DNA from: Mycobacterium sp. 852002-51057_SCH5723018
GTDB lineage: Bacteria; Actinomycetota; Actinomycetes; Mycobacteriales; Mycobacteriaceae
Reading direction: 5' to 3'
NCBI RefSeq assembly: GCF_001667035.1
Contig: NZ_LZIR01000040.1
Coordinates: 88,104 to 152,103, forward strand
Length of the DNA: 64,000 nt
Position numbers and translations under genes: made by a program. A model generated the notes under the pieces. The model was not told the origin of the DNA. It was given only the letters and a program-made list of their open reading frames with translations, and made no database searches. Shown here one piece after another: positions 38,862 to 48,455 of the stretch (its first letter is position 1; each line of letters opens with the position of its first letter).

Positions 38862-39542
38862 GTGAACGTTTCCGATCTTGTCGCTACGCCCTTCCAGTGG
38901 GGATCCGCCCTTCGCGGCCGCCGGTTCTTCCATCCGGTCGGTGTCCTGGCCAAAGGCTCCATGGAACGCGTCGCGCCCGCGGCCCAGGGGTTGCCGATCC
39001 CGTCCTCCGACGTGGTCGCCCGAATCTCGAAGGCCGTCGGGACCCCGGGCGCGTGGCCCGACTTCATCGGCCTGGCGATCCGCGTCGCACCGCGGGAGGT
39101 GGCTGCGACGCCGTGGGACATCCTGCTGGTCTCCTCGGGCTCCGGTGTGCTGGCGCGGGCGGTGGCCCTGCGGCCGACCACGTCGTGGACGGGCCAGACG
39201 CTGACCAGCCTGATGCCCCTGCGCTATCGCGGAGGCATTTGGTGGCTGAGGGCCCGAACCATAAGCGATGTCAACGGTTCTGGGTTGTCTCTGGAGACTG
39301 TCCGGGAAGCGATCCGGGGCGGCGGCATCGAGTTCGCCATCGACCAGGCCTGCGGCAGGGCCGATTTCACGCCGTTGGCCAGGCTGACGTTGACCACTGC
39401 GGTCGGCCCGGACCCGGCCGAGGACGTGTCGTTCGATCCGGTCGTCCATACTCCGCCCGGGTTGAGCCTTTCCCCCGGATGGCTCGCCGACCTGCGCGCC
39501 CGCGCCTACCGGCGCAGCCGCGCGGGCCGGGATGCCGAGTAA
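38862..39542 (+). CDS. Conserved hypothetical, annotated elsewhere as phosphodiesterase-like
   Basis: A 226-residue soluble protein. The frame is open upstream into the previous gene; GTG 38862 (VNVSDLVATPFQWGSALRGRRFFHPVGV) is chosen as the natural start. The text RRFFHPVGVLAKGSMERV, with GWPDFIGLAIRV-like segments, is shared by a mycobacterial family that I remember only under the vague label phosphodiesterase. No metal-dependent phosphodiesterase motif is visible. It is convergent with the GT4 gene, five bases between stops. Confidence 0.65.
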   Translation: MNVSDLVATPFQWGSALRGRRFFHPVGVLAKGSMERVAPAAQGLPIPSSDVVARISKAVGTPGAWPDFIGLAIRVAPREVAATPWDILLVSSGSGVLARAVALRPTTSWTGQTLTSLMPLRYRGGIWWLRARTISDVNGSGLSLETVREAIRGGGIEFAIDQACGRADFTPLARLTLTTAVGPDPAEDVSFDPVVHTPPGLSLSPGWLADLRARAYRRSRAGRDAE

Positions 39543-39547
39543 GCGGC

Positions 39548-40792
39548 TTAGCGGTTCGGCAGCGCGTGCTCGACGATGGGCAGCCGCGGCTGCGGCTGAC
39601 GTTCCCCGCGCTTGGCCGCCAGATAGACCTGCGCGGTCTCGGATGCGACCGTGCCCCAATCGAAGTCGGAGGTGAGCCGTTGGCGGGCGGCGCGTGCGCG
39701 CCGCTGCGCGGCCGCTGGGTCGTCGAGCACGGTGCGCACCGCCTCGGCCAGCGCCGCCACGTCTCGGGGCGGGCAGGACACTCCGGTCTGCCCGTTGATC
39801 ACCGCCTCGCCCAGGCCGCCGATGTTGGAGGTCACCAGCGGGGTACCGGCGGCGGCGGCCTCGAGGGCCACCAGCCCGAACGGCTCGTAGTGGCTGGGCA
39901 GCACCGCCGCATCGGCGCGATGCAGTAGCGCCAGCAGTTCGGCGTGGCCCAGGTGCCCGACGAACCGAGTCGCCTTGAGCACCCGGTGTTTACGTGCTTG
40001 ATCGATGAGCCACTCCTGCTGGGTGCCCTCCCCGGCGACGGTCAGCGTGGTGCCGGGATGCGTGCGCCGGATCCGGGGCAGCGCCGCGATGACGTCGTGC
40101 ACGCCCTTCTCGTATTCCAGCCGCCCGAGGTAGAGCAGTTCGGCCGGGCCGGTGCGCGGCCGGCGGGCCGCGAACGGCCAGCGCGCCGCGTCAATGCCGT
40201 TGCGGATCACCGTGATTCCGGCCAGGCCGGGGCCGAACAGCTCGGTGATCTCGTCGGCCATCGACGCCGAACACGTGATCAGCGAATCGGATTCACGCAC
40301 CAGCCACGACTCGACCGCGTGCACCTGACGGCTCAGCGGCCCGCTCACCCAGCCGGAATGCCGGCCGGCTTCGGTGGCGTGAATAGTGGAAACTATTGGC
40401 GCATCGTAGAACTGGGCGAGTGCGACGGCCGGATGGGCCACCAGCCAGTCGTGTGCGTGCACCACGTCGGGACGCCACGGACGCTCGGTGCGCGGCTTCT
40501 TCAGGCCCAGCCCGGCGCGGATCATCGAGTGACCCATCGCCAGGGTCCAGGCCATCATGTCGTTGCTGAAGGTGAATTCGTGCGGATCGTGCGCGGCCGC
40601 GATCACCCGGACGCCCTCGGCGACGTCGTCCGACGACGGGTGGCTGCTGGGATCGGTGCCCGAGGGGCGGCGCGACAGCACAACGACGTCGTGCCCCGCG
40701 TTGGCCAGTGCGGTCGACAGGTGATGGACGTGGCGGCCCAGCCCGCCGATCACCACCGGCGGATACTCCCACGACACCATCAGGATCTTCAC
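39548..40792 (-). CDS. GT4 alpha-1,4-glucosyltransferase of MGLP/glycogen synthesis (Rv3032-like)
   Basis: A 414-residue retaining glycosyltransferase of GT-B fold. The N-terminal acceptor domain has GGLGRHVHHLSTAL (16-29); the donor domain has the E303-PFGLVAL-E311 motif that holds the nucleotide sugar, plus VGHLGHAELLALLHRADA. In M. tuberculosis the enzyme elongates the alpha-1,4-glucan of methylglucose lipopolysaccharides. GTG 40792 gives the length I recall for that protein. The frame runs on to 41011, but that part is not protein-like. It works with the GH57 and methyltransferase genes that precede it on the same strand. Confidence 0.94.
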   Translation of the reverse strand: MKILMVSWEYPPVVIGGLGRHVHHLSTALANAGHDVVVLSRRPSGTDPSSHPSSDDVAEGVRVIAAAHDPHEFTFSNDMMAWTLAMGHSMIRAGLGLKKPRTERPWRPDVVHAHDWLVAHPAVALAQFYDAPIVSTIHATEAGRHSGWVSGPLSRQVHAVESWLVRESDSLITCSASMADEITELFGPGLAGITVIRNGIDAARWPFAARRPRTGPAELLYLGRLEYEKGVHDVIAALPRIRRTHPGTTLTVAGEGTQQEWLIDQARKHRVLKATRFVGHLGHAELLALLHRADAAVLPSHYEPFGLVALEAAAAGTPLVTSNIGGLGEAVINGQTGVSCPPRDVAALAEAVRTVLDDPAAAQRRARAARQRLTSDFDWGTVASETAQVYLAAKRGERQPQPRLPIVEHALPNR

Positions 40793-40883
40793 GCCCGCCC
40801 TCTCGGTCGTGAGCGTGCGCAAAATGCCACCCGGCACGGCGTGTCGTCGTACAGACGCGCACGCTCGCGGGGCAAGCAGAACT

Positions 40884-42464
40884 TCACTTGGGCAGCCTAC
40901 GCGCGTCCAGGGCGCCGAACAGGCCGTCGGCCCGGTTCCAACCGTCGGCCAGGCGTTGCGCGCTGTCGCGGCGGCCCGAGGCCAGCGCCCCCGCGATCTC
41001 GCGGGTGGCATGCGCGTGCAAGTGCGCGCGGTATCGGGCGTAGTCGGCGGCCGAGTCCTTGCTCACCATGAACGGCCAGTCGCTGGACACGGTCAGCAGC
41101 GTTTCGCGCAGGATCTGGTCGGCGACGCGGTCGCGGGGGAGCGGCCCGTCCAGCGACGCGTTCTGGGACAGCGCTTTGTCGACGGTGGTCAAAGCGGTGT
41201 CGACCACCTCGGTGTTGAGCTGCACCAGGTCGGCCACCTTCTCGCCGGCCCACACCTGCCAATCCTTGCCCGAGCCCCACGAGCTGGGCGGCAGGGCGAC
41301 GGAGTCGCCGACGAACCCGGCCGCGATCGCGTCGCTCAGCGTGCCCACCCGCACGCCGGCCGCCGGCAGGGCGCGCAGCACCCGTTCCAACCACGTCGGG
41401 CCCTCGTACCACCAGTGGCCGAACAGCTCGGTGTCGAAGGCGGCGACCACGTGCGCGGGCCGGCCGATGCGCTCCGACTCGCTCGTCAGCCGGCTGCGGA
41501 CCACCTCGACGAAGTCGTCGACGTGCACGTCGACCGCGCGGTCGGCGCGCTCGGGGTCGTAGGGCGCCTTGGCCTCGGACGGCACGTTGCGGCCGGTCAC
41601 CCGGGCCGGCTTGAGCCCGGTCAGGTGGTCGTAGGTGTGGAAATCGCGGTAGGCGGCGTGCCCGGGGTAGCCGGACTTCGGCGACCAGACCCGGTAGCTG
41701 ACCTGCAGGTCGCGCCCGAACGCGACCACGTCGGTGTCGCCGACGGGCCGGCCCAGCGCGGTGTCGCCGTGCAGCGACGGCCCGTCGACCATGAAGTGCG
41801 TGACACCCGCGGCGGCGTAGTCGTGCTCCATGCCCGGGGCGTAGGCGCATTCGGGTGCCCAGATTCCGCCCGGGGTGTGGGCCAGCCGCAGCTGCGCGTC
41901 GGCCAGGCCCTCGCGCAGCGCGAACTCGCGCAGCCGCGGCGCCAGCAGCGGCTGGAAGGGGTGGGCCAGCGGGCCGCCGAGCAGCTCCACCGCGCCGGCG
42001 TCGATCAGGCCGCGCAGCAGCGGGCTGCCACCGTGGCGCCACAGGGTGGCGAAGTCGTCGAGCGCCCGGTCGGCCTCGGCGCCGTCACGAATCCCGAAGG
42101 CCCGCAATGCTTCCGGCGTGCACGACTGGTAACCCGCCGACTTGGATCTCGGGATCGACCGCACGCTGGCCGCCTCGGTCGCCCGCAACCGCCAGTTCGC
42201 CAGCCAGTGGTGCATGCCGTCCAGGCAGTACGGGTCGTCGAGCTGCGCGTTGACCACCGGGGTGACGCCGAGGGTGATGAGCCGGTGCCGGTCCTCCTCG
42301 GCCAGCGTGCGCAGCACCCGCAGCAGCGGCAGGTAGGCCGCCGCCCAGGACTGGTAGAGCCATTCCTCGCCGACGGGCCAGCGGCCGTGGTGGGCCAGCC
42401 ACGGGAGATGGGTGTGCAGCACCAGGGTGAACATCCCCGGCACCGGGCTCGCGGGCGCGTTCAC
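40884..42464 (-). CDS. GH57 glucan branching enzyme (Rv3031-like)
   Basis: A 526-residue GH57 enzyme. The first strand motif is HTHLPWLAHHGRWPVGEEWLY (17-37). The nucleophile E205 is in WAPECAY, and the acid/base D344 in FDTELFGHWWYEG; these are the family catalytic motifs. A C-terminal helical domain (DWPFMVSKDSAADYARYRAH) is typical of GH57 branching enzymes. It makes alpha-1,6 branches in the methylglucose polysaccharide or glycogen. GTG 42464 overlaps the upstream methyltransferase stop (GTGA), so they are co-translated. Confidence 0.94.
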   Translation of the reverse strand: MNAPASPVPGMFTLVLHTHLPWLAHHGRWPVGEEWLYQSWAAAYLPLLRVLRTLAEEDRHRLITLGVTPVVNAQLDDPYCLDGMHHWLANWRLRATEAASVRSIPRSKSAGYQSCTPEALRAFGIRDGAEADRALDDFATLWRHGGSPLLRGLIDAGAVELLGGPLAHPFQPLLAPRLREFALREGLADAQLRLAHTPGGIWAPECAYAPGMEHDYAAAGVTHFMVDGPSLHGDTALGRPVGDTDVVAFGRDLQVSYRVWSPKSGYPGHAAYRDFHTYDHLTGLKPARVTGRNVPSEAKAPYDPERADRAVDVHVDDFVEVVRSRLTSESERIGRPAHVVAAFDTELFGHWWYEGPTWLERVLRALPAAGVRVGTLSDAIAAGFVGDSVALPPSSWGSGKDWQVWAGEKVADLVQLNTEVVDTALTTVDKALSQNASLDGPLPRDRVADQILRETLLTVSSDWPFMVSKDSAADYARYRAHLHAHATREIAGALASGRRDSAQRLADGWNRADGLFGALDARRLPK

Positions 42465-43306
42465 GGGCGCACCGCGATCGCGACGAGGTCGAGGCTGTCA
42501 TCTATATCCCGCTGTCCTGAGGCCTCGACCCCGCTTTCCACCAGGTCGAAGTCGTCGCACGTGACCGCGGCGACATCGGCCGCCAACTGCGGCGGCCACG
42601 GTGCCCCGGGGTCAGCCGCCATCGCCCGCTGGATCTGCGCGTCGATGATCGACCCGCCGTGGCGGGCGTCCATCTCCCGCAGGCGAGCGCCGTGGAACAG
42701 GCCGCTGATCGAGACCGGGCCAAAGCCGCCGTCGACGAGCAGCTCGGTCAGCTCCTCGGCGTTGAGCTCGCGGGTGTGAAACGGATTGATCGGGGTGTCG
42801 CGGCCCGGCGAGAAGGTGATCCGGTTGGGGGTGGACATCATCAGCAGCCCCGAGGGGCGCAGCACCCGCGCGCACTCGGCGACGAACTGTGGCTGATCCC
42901 ACAGGTGCTCGATCACCTGGAAATTGACCACAACATCCACCGAGGCGTCGGGCAGTGGCAGCTCGGCCAGGTTGGCCTGCATGACCTCGACGCTGGGGTA
43001 GCGGGCGCGAACATGGGCCACCGCGGCGGCGTCGTAGTCGACCGCCACCACCCGGCGCGCGACGCCGGCGATCAGGTCGGCGCCATACCCTTCGCCACAG
43101 CCGGCCTCGAGCACCTCACGGCCGGCGCAGCGCGGCGCCAGTCGCTGGTAAACGACCTGGTGGCGGCGAAACCAATAGTTCTCGATGTCGAGATCGGGGA
43201 TGGTGCGCTCGCCCGTCAGCGTCAGCACCGCTGGGGCCTCGGGCGAGGCCGCCGACGCGGTGTCGGCGGGGTCGTTTGGGGGACCGTCGGGCAGGAATGC
43301 GCTCAT
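42461..43306 (-). CDS. SAM-dependent methyltransferase of MGLP cluster (Rv3030-like)
   Basis: A 281-residue class I methyltransferase. Motif I is VLEAGCGEGYGADLI, then VAVDYDAAAV, and VVVNFQVIEHLWDQPQFVAE as motif IV. It is the first gene of a three-gene unit with the GH57 and GT4 genes and is a candidate for sugar O-methylation of methylglucose lipopolysaccharide. The exact position methylated is not inferable. ATG 43306 is preceded by TAGCCT at nine bases. Confidence 0.9.
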   Translation of the reverse strand: MSAFLPDGPPNDPADTASAASPEAPAVLTLTGERTIPDLDIENYWFRRHQVVYQRLAPRCAGREVLEAGCGEGYGADLIAGVARRVVAVDYDAAAVAHVRARYPSVEVMQANLAELPLPDASVDVVVNFQVIEHLWDQPQFVAECARVLRPSGLLMMSTPNRITFSPGRDTPINPFHTRELNAEELTELLVDGGFGPVSISGLFHGARLREMDARHGGSIIDAQIQRAMAADPGAPWPPQLAADVAAVTCDDFDLVESGVEASGQRDIDDSLDLVAIAVRP

Positions 43307-43434
43307 TGCATAGGCAGGCTAACGCGAAGTGTCCGATTCGCGAACCGCGAAGCGGGCACTCCCGTCCGGAGCGGCAGACAGGGCGAAAGAACCTGCACTA
43401 CGACCCGCTATGGTGTGAGAGCAGACCGCACAAA

Positions 43435-43450
43435 GTTACCCGTCAGTAAC
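43435..43450. promoter_or_regulatory. Dyad operator candidate before etfBA
   Basis: GTTAC-N6-GTAAC, 84 bases before etfB. The short TTAC/GTAA dyad resembles sites of TetR-type fatty-acid regulators in actinobacteria. No regulator gene is adjacent, so the assignment is weak. Confidence 0.4.
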
Positions 43451-43533
43451 ACGTAAGTGCAGTTAAAAAGTGCGTGACCGAGGTCCCGCGGCCGGCCGCC
43501 GTGGGACTCCTTCGAGGAGGACGAGCCACACTC

Positions 43534-44334
43534 ATGACGAACATCGTGGTCCTGATCAAGCAGGTCCCAGACACCTGGTCGGAGCGCAAGCTCACCGACG
43601 GCGATTACACGCTGGACCGCGAGGCCGCCGACGCGGTGCTGGACGAGATCAACGAGCGCGCCGTGGAAGAGGCGCTGCAGATCCGGGAGAAGGAAGCCGC
43701 CGACGGCGTCGAGGGGTCGGTGACCGTGCTGACCGCGGGTCCCGAGCGGGCGACCGAGGCGATCCGCAAGGCACTGTCGATGGGCGCCGACAAGGCCGTG
43801 CACCTCAGGGACGACGGCCTACACGGCTCCGACGTCGTCCAGACCGGATGGGCGCTGGCGCGGGCCCTGGGCACCATCGAGGGCACCGAGCTGGTCATCG
43901 CCGGCAACGAGGCCACCGACGGTGTCGGTGGCGCGGTGCCGGCCGTCATCGCCGAGTACCTCGGCCTGCCGCAGCTCACTCACCTGCGCAAGCTGTCGGT
44001 CGAGGGCGGCAAGATCACCGGCGAGCGGGAGACCGATGACGGCGTCTTCACCCTCGAGGCCAGCCTGCCCGCGGTGGTGAGCGTGACCGAGAAGATCAAC
44101 GAGCCGCGCTTCCCGTCCTTCAAGGGCATCATGGCCGCCAAGAAGAAAGAGGTCACGGTGCTGAGCCTGGCCGAGATCGGGGTCGAGTCCGACGAGGTCG
44201 GGCTGGCCAACGCCGGGTCGACCGTGCTGTCGTCGACGCCCAAGCCGCCGAAGACCGCGGGTGAGAAGGTCCCCGACGAGGGCGAGGGCGGCAGCCAGAT
44301 CGCCCAGTACCTGGTCGCCCAGAAGATCATCTAG
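43534..44334 (+). CDS. fixA: FixA/EtfB, electron transfer flavoprotein beta subunit
   Basis: A 266-residue ETF beta subunit. It binds AMP and, with EtfA, carries electrons from acyl-CoA dehydrogenases to the ETF dehydrogenase. Family marks are IVVLIKQVPDT at the start, MGADKAVHL, the AGNEATDGVGGAVPAVIAEYLGLP loop and LPAVVSVTEKINEPRFPSFKGIMAAKKKEV. ATG 43534 follows GAGGAGG; the upstream extension to 43474 is not protein-like. etfA follows after 37 bases. Confidence 0.96.
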   Translation: MTNIVVLIKQVPDTWSERKLTDGDYTLDREAADAVLDEINERAVEEALQIREKEAADGVEGSVTVLTAGPERATEAIRKALSMGADKAVHLRDDGLHGSDVVQTGWALARALGTIEGTELVIAGNEATDGVGGAVPAVIAEYLGLPQLTHLRKLSVEGGKITGERETDDGVFTLEASLPAVVSVTEKINEPRFPSFKGIMAAKKKEVTVLSLAEIGVESDEVGLANAGSTVLSSTPKPPKTAGEKVPDEGEGGSQIAQYLVAQKII

Positions 44335-44371
44335 CACCGATCCCAGACACGACGAGAAGAGCGAAATACCC

Positions 44372-45328
44372 ATGGCTGAAGTTTTGGTGCTCGTCGAGCA
44401 CGCCGAAGGCGCGTTGAAGAAGGTCACCGCCGAATTGATCACCGCCGCCCGCGCGCTGGGCGAGCCGGCCGCCGTCGTGGTCGGCGCGCCCGGCACGGCG
44501 GCTCCGCTGGCCGACGGGCTGAAGGAGGCCGGCGCCGCCAAGATCTACGTCGCCGAGTCCGACGACGCCGACAAGTACCTGATCACCCCGGTGGTCGACG
44601 TGCTGGCCTCGCTGGCCGAGTCGAACTCGCCGGCGGCCGTGCTGCTGGCCGCCAGCGCCGACGGCAAGGAGATCGCCGGGCGGCTCGCCGCCCGGATCGG
44701 TTCCGGCCTGCTGGTCGACATCGTCGAGGTGAAGGAAGGCAACAAGGGCGTGCACTCCATCTTCGGTGGCGCGTTCACCGTCGAGGCCCAGGCCAACGGC
44801 GACACCCCGGTGATGACCGTGCGGGCCGGCGCCGTCGACGCCGAGCCGCAGGCCGCGGCCGGTGAGCAGGTCACCGTCGAGGTGCCGGCCCCGGCCGAGA
44901 ACGCCACCAAGATCACCGCCCGCGAGCCCGCGGTCGCCGGCGACCGGCCGGAGCTGACCGAGGCCACCATCGTGGTGTCCGGTGGCCGCGGCGTCGGCAG
45001 CGCGGAGAACTTCAATGTGGTCGAGGCCCTGGCCGACTCGCTGGGTGCGGCCGTCGGCGCGTCGCGCGCGGCGGTCGACTCGGGCTACTACCCGGGCCAG
45101 TTCCAGGTCGGCCAGACCGGCAAGACGGTGTCGCCGCAGCTCTACATCGCGCTGGGCATCTCCGGCGCGATCCAGCACCGCGCGGGCATGCAGACCTCGA
45201 AGACGATCGTCGCGGTCAACAAGGACGAAGAGGCGCCCATCTTCGAGATCGCCGACTACGGCGTGGTCGGCGACCTGTTCAAGGTCGCCCCGCAGCTGAC
45301 CGAGGCGATCAAGGCCCGCAAGGGCTGA
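44372..45328 (+). CDS. fixB: FixB/EtfA, electron transfer flavoprotein alpha subunit
   Basis: A 318-residue FAD-binding subunit of ETF. The C-terminal FAD domain is diagnostic: [59 protein letters not shown] and [20 protein letters not shown]. The length equals that of the M. tuberculosis protein. A strong hairpin at 45341 follows the stop and probably ends the etfBA transcript. Confidence 0.96.
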   Translation: MAEVLVLVEHAEGALKKVTAELITAARALGEPAAVVVGAPGTAAPLADGLKEAGAAKIYVAESDDADKYLITPVVDVLASLAESNSPAAVLLAASADGKEIAGRLAARIGSGLLVDIVEVKEGNKGVHSIFGGAFTVEAQANGDTPVMTVRAGAVDAEPQAAAGEQVTVEVPAPAENATKITAREPAVAGDRPELTEATIVVSGGRGVGSAENFNVVEALADSLGAAVGASRAAVDSGYYPGQFQVGQTGKTVSPQLYIALGISGAIQHRAGMQTSKTIVAVNKDEEAPIFEIADYGVVGDLFKVAPQLTEAIKARKG

Positions 45329-45340
45329 GTTCCTAGCGCG

Positions 45341-45394
45341 AGCAGACGCAAAAGCCCCCGCACGCCCGGCGTGTCGGGGGCATTTGCGTCTGCT
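45341..45394. terminator. Strong long hairpin after etfA
   Basis: Outer arms AGCAGACGCAAA / TTTGCGTCTGCT are perfect, and the inner stem GCCCCCG / CGGGGGC extends it. It starts 12 bases after the etfA stop. It is probably the terminator of etfBA, and is longer than the norm. Confidence 0.8.
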
Positions 45395-45494
45395 GGCCGA
45401 AGGCGGACTTTCGCCACATTTCGTCATCTGACGTGCACCGACACGTCACAGCGGCGATGCCGATTAGCTCATCGATTACGCCACGTTGTTTTCC

Positions 45495-46352
45495 ATGAGC
45501 ATTGCTTCTGTCCTGATAGCCAGCGAGAAGCCGGAGGGGGTGCCGACCAGCTCGTCTGGTCCGCGCTACTCGCTGCTGTTGTCGACCGACCCCAGCATGA
45601 TCGAGGCGGCGCAGCGGCTCCGGTACGACGTGTTCACCAGCACACCCGGCTTCGCCCTGCCGACCACCCGCACGGACCACATCGACGTGGACAGGTTCGA
45701 CGAGTACTGCGACCATCTGCTGGTCCGCGACGACGACACCGGTGAGCTGGTCGGGTGTTACCGGATGCTGGCGCCGGCCGGGGCCATCGCCGCCGGGGGG
45801 CTTTACACCGCAACGGAATTCGACGTCCGCGCCTTCGACACGCTGCGGCCCTCGCTGGTGGAGATGGGACGCGCGGTGGTGCGCGACGGTCACCGCAACG
45901 GCGGCGTGGTGCTGCTGATGTGGGCGGGCATCCTGGCCTACCTGGACCGCTACGACTACGACTACGTGACCGGCTGCGTCTCGGTGCCGATCGGCGACGA
46001 ATCCGACGGTGCGGGTGTCCAGGTGCCGGGCAGCCAGCTGCGCGGCGTCCGCGACTTCATCCTGAGCCGGCACGCCGCGCCGCCGCAGTTCCGCGTCCAA
46101 CCGCATCGGCCGGTGCGTGTCGACGGGCGGGCCCTCGACGACATCCCCGCCCCGCCGCGGCCGTCGGTTCCGGCGCTCATGCGGGGCTACCTGCGGCTGG
46201 GCGCACAGGTCTGCGGCGAGCCGGCGCACGACCCGGACTTCGGCGTCGGCGACTTCTGCGTGCTGCTGGACAAGCGACAAGCCGACACCCGATATCTCAA
46301 GCGACTGCGCTCCGTATCGGCGGTGGCCGAGATGGCCGGCGGCGCACGATGA
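45495..46352 (+). CDS. OlsB/hemolysin-type N-acyltransferase (Rv3027c-like)
   Basis: A 285-residue GNAT-fold acyltransferase of the ornithine-acyl-ACP N-acyltransferase group. Marks are LRYDVFTSTPGF, VGCYRMLAP, FDTLRPSLVEMGRAVVRDGHRNG and LMRGYLRLGAQVCGEPAHDPDFGVGDFCVLLD. It uses acyl-ACP as donor. In other bacteria it starts ornithine lipid synthesis together with a PlsC-like OlsA, and here a PlsC-like gene overlaps its stop, so an OlsBA-like pair is suggested. ATG 45495 is chosen over TTG 45486. Confidence 0.9.
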   Translation: MSIASVLIASEKPEGVPTSSSGPRYSLLLSTDPSMIEAAQRLRYDVFTSTPGFALPTTRTDHIDVDRFDEYCDHLLVRDDDTGELVGCYRMLAPAGAIAAGGLYTATEFDVRAFDTLRPSLVEMGRAVVRDGHRNGGVVLLMWAGILAYLDRYDYDYVTGCVSVPIGDESDGAGVQVPGSQLRGVRDFILSRHAAPPQFRVQPHRPVRVDGRALDDIPAPPRPSVPALMRGYLRLGAQVCGEPAHDPDFGVGDFCVLLDKRQADTRYLKRLRSVSAVAEMAGGAR

Positions 46353-47185
46353 GCGCTCCCATAGCAACACCCGTCACCACCCACGCCTGGCTGCCGCGCG
46401 CGACCTGCGACAGCAGCTGTGTCGGTGTCGGCCCCGCGTCCTCGCGGTGGCGGGTGGTGCTCCGGGTAACGCTTCGCCTGACGTTGGCGCTACTGCTGGC
46501 GCCGGGGGTGCCGCTGGTGGCGTTGCCACTGCCGGGTCAGGTGCGGGTGCAGCGCTTCTACTGCCGCGTCGTGTTGCGCTGCTTCGGGGTGCGGATCAAG
46601 GTTTCGGGCAGTCCGATCCGGAACCTGCGTGGAGTCCTGGTGGTCAGCCCGCACATGTCCTGGCTGGACGTCTTCGCGATCGGTTCGGTGCTACCGGGAT
46701 CGTTCGTCGCCCGCGCTGACATGTTCGCCGGGCGCCTGGCGCGCCTGCTCAGGATCATCCCCATCGAGCGGGCCAGCCTGCGGCGGCTGCCCGAGGTGGT
46801 AGACGCCGTCGCGCACCGACTCCGCGCAGGTCAGACCGTGGTGGCCTTCCCCGAGGGCACTACCTGGTGCGGCGTGGCATGCGGGTCGTTCTACCCGGCG
46901 ATGTTCCAGGCCGCGATCGACGCCGGCCGCCCGGTGCAGCCGCTTCGGCTGACCTACCACCACGTCGACGGCAGCGTCTCGACCGCTCCGGCCTTCGTCG
47001 GTGACGACACCTTGTGGCGGTCTATCTGCCGGTTGGTCACCGTGCGCCGCACCTGGGCGCACGTGCATGTCGAGTCCCTGCAGCTGCCGGGCACCGATCG
47101 GCGGGTGCTGGCCCGCCGCTGCCAGTCGGCGGTGGGCGTCGGGGTGCCGCAGCGCCGCGGTCCACGCCACGTGCTGGTGGCCTAA
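46349..47185 (+). CDS. PlsC-type 1-acyl-glycerophosphate acyltransferase (Rv3026c-like)
   Basis: A 278-residue membrane-associated acyltransferase. One or two N-terminal helices ([22 protein letters not shown]) precede the H102-MSWL-D107 catalytic motif, and FPEGTTW follows. It transfers an acyl chain to a lysolipid. ATG 46349 overlaps the stop of the OlsB-like gene (ATGA), so the pair is coupled. The two could form an ornithine-lipid OlsBA system; simple phosphatidate synthesis is the alternative. Confidence 0.92.
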   Translation: MSAPIATPVTTHAWLPRATCDSSCVGVGPASSRWRVVLRVTLRLTLALLLAPGVPLVALPLPGQVRVQRFYCRVVLRCFGVRIKVSGSPIRNLRGVLVVSPHMSWLDVFAIGSVLPGSFVARADMFAGRLARLLRIIPIERASLRRLPEVVDAVAHRLRAGQTVVAFPEGTTWCGVACGSFYPAMFQAAIDAGRPVQPLRLTYHHVDGSVSTAPAFVGDDTLWRSICRLVTVRRTWAHVHVESLQLPGTDRRVLARRCQSAVGVGVPQRRGPRHVLVA

Positions 47186-47276
47186 GCACTCTGGCTGCGC
47201 CAGATTGGCCCGCCGCCTCCTCAGGCCGTTCCGGCCTGCATCGTTGCCGGGCCGGCCCGGTATCGTGGGGCGCGTC

Positions 47277-48455
47277 ATGGTCTACCTGGATCACGCCGCC
47301 ACCACCCCGATGCACGCCGCCGCCGTCGAGGCGATGACGGCCGCGCTCGGCACCGTCGGCAACGCGTCGTCGCTGCACACCAGCGGCCGGACGGCCCGGC
47401 GCCGCATCGAGGAATCCCGGGAGCTGATCGCGGACAAGCTGGGCGCGCGCCCGTCAGAGGTGATCTTCACCGCGGGCGGCACCGAGAGCGACAACCTGGC
47501 CCTCAAGGGCATCTATTGGGCCCGGCGAGGCGCCGAGCCGCTGCGCCGGCGCATCATCACCAGCGCGGTCGAACACCACGCCGTGCTGGACTCGGTGAAC
47601 TGGCTCGTCGAACACGAAGGCGCCGAGGTGACTTGGCTGCCCACCGCCGCCGACGGCTCGGTGTCGGCGGCCGCGCTGCGCGACGCGCTGGAAAGCCACG
47701 ACGACGTCGCGCTGGTGTCGGTGATGTGGGCCAACAACGAGGTTGGCACCGTGCTGCCGGTCGGCGAATTGGCCGCCGTGGCGGCCGAATTCGGCGTGCC
47801 GATGCACAGCGACGCCGTTCAGGCGGTGGGGCAGTTGCCCGTCGACTTCGCCGCCAGCGGGCTGTCGGCGATGAGCGTCACCGCGCACAAGTTCGGCGGT
47901 CCGCCGGCGGTGGGCGCGTTGCTGCTGCGCCGTGACGTGGCCTGCGTTCCGCTGCTGCACGGCGGCGGGCAGGAGCGCGACATCCGCTCGGGGACCCCCG
48001 ATGTCGCCGGCGCCGTCGCAATGGCGGCGGCGGCCAGGATCGCGGTGGACGGGCTGGAGTCGCACAGCGCGCGGCTGCGGGCGCTGCGGGACCGGCTGGT
48101 CGACGGGGTATTGGCGGGCATCGACGACGTCAGCCTCAACGGCGCCCGCGACCCGCTGCGGCTGCCGGGCAACGCGCACTTCACGTTCCGCGGCTGCGAG
48201 GGCGATGCGCTGCTGATGTTGTTGGACGCCAACGGGATCGAGTGTTCGACCGGATCGGCCTGCACCGCCGGCGTGGCGCAGCCGTCGCACGTGCTGATCG
48301 CGATGGGCGCCGACCCGGCCAGCGCCCGCGGGTCGTTGCGGCTCTCGTTGGGGCATACCAGCGTTGACGCCGACGTGGACGCGGTGCTGGCGGTGCTTCC
48401 CGGGGCCGTGGACCGGGCTCGACGGGCAGCGCTGGCCGCCGCGGGGGCCTCGTAA
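47277..48455 (+). CDS. iscS: IscS/NifS-like cysteine desulfurase
   Basis: A 392-residue PLP enzyme that takes sulfur from cysteine for tRNA thiolation and Fe-S clusters. It has [13 protein letters not shown], the PLP lysine K205 in TAHKFGG, and the catalytic loop STGSAC329TAG. The next gene, mnmA, starts directly after the stop, so this desulfurase probably supplies sulfur to 2-thiouridine synthesis. TATCGT lies ten bases before the ATG. Confidence 0.95.
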   Translation: MVYLDHAATTPMHAAAVEAMTAALGTVGNASSLHTSGRTARRRIEESRELIADKLGARPSEVIFTAGGTESDNLALKGIYWARRGAEPLRRRIITSAVEHHAVLDSVNWLVEHEGAEVTWLPTAADGSVSAAALRDALESHDDVALVSVMWANNEVGTVLPVGELAAVAAEFGVPMHSDAVQAVGQLPVDFAASGLSAMSVTAHKFGGPPAVGALLLRRDVACVPLLHGGGQERDIRSGTPDVAGAVAMAAAARIAVDGLESHSARLRALRDRLVDGVLAGIDDVSLNGARDPLRLPGNAHFTFRGCEGDALLMLLDANGIECSTGSACTAGVAQPSHVLIAMGADPASARGSLRLSLGHTSVDADVDAVLAVLPGAVDRARRAALAAAGAS

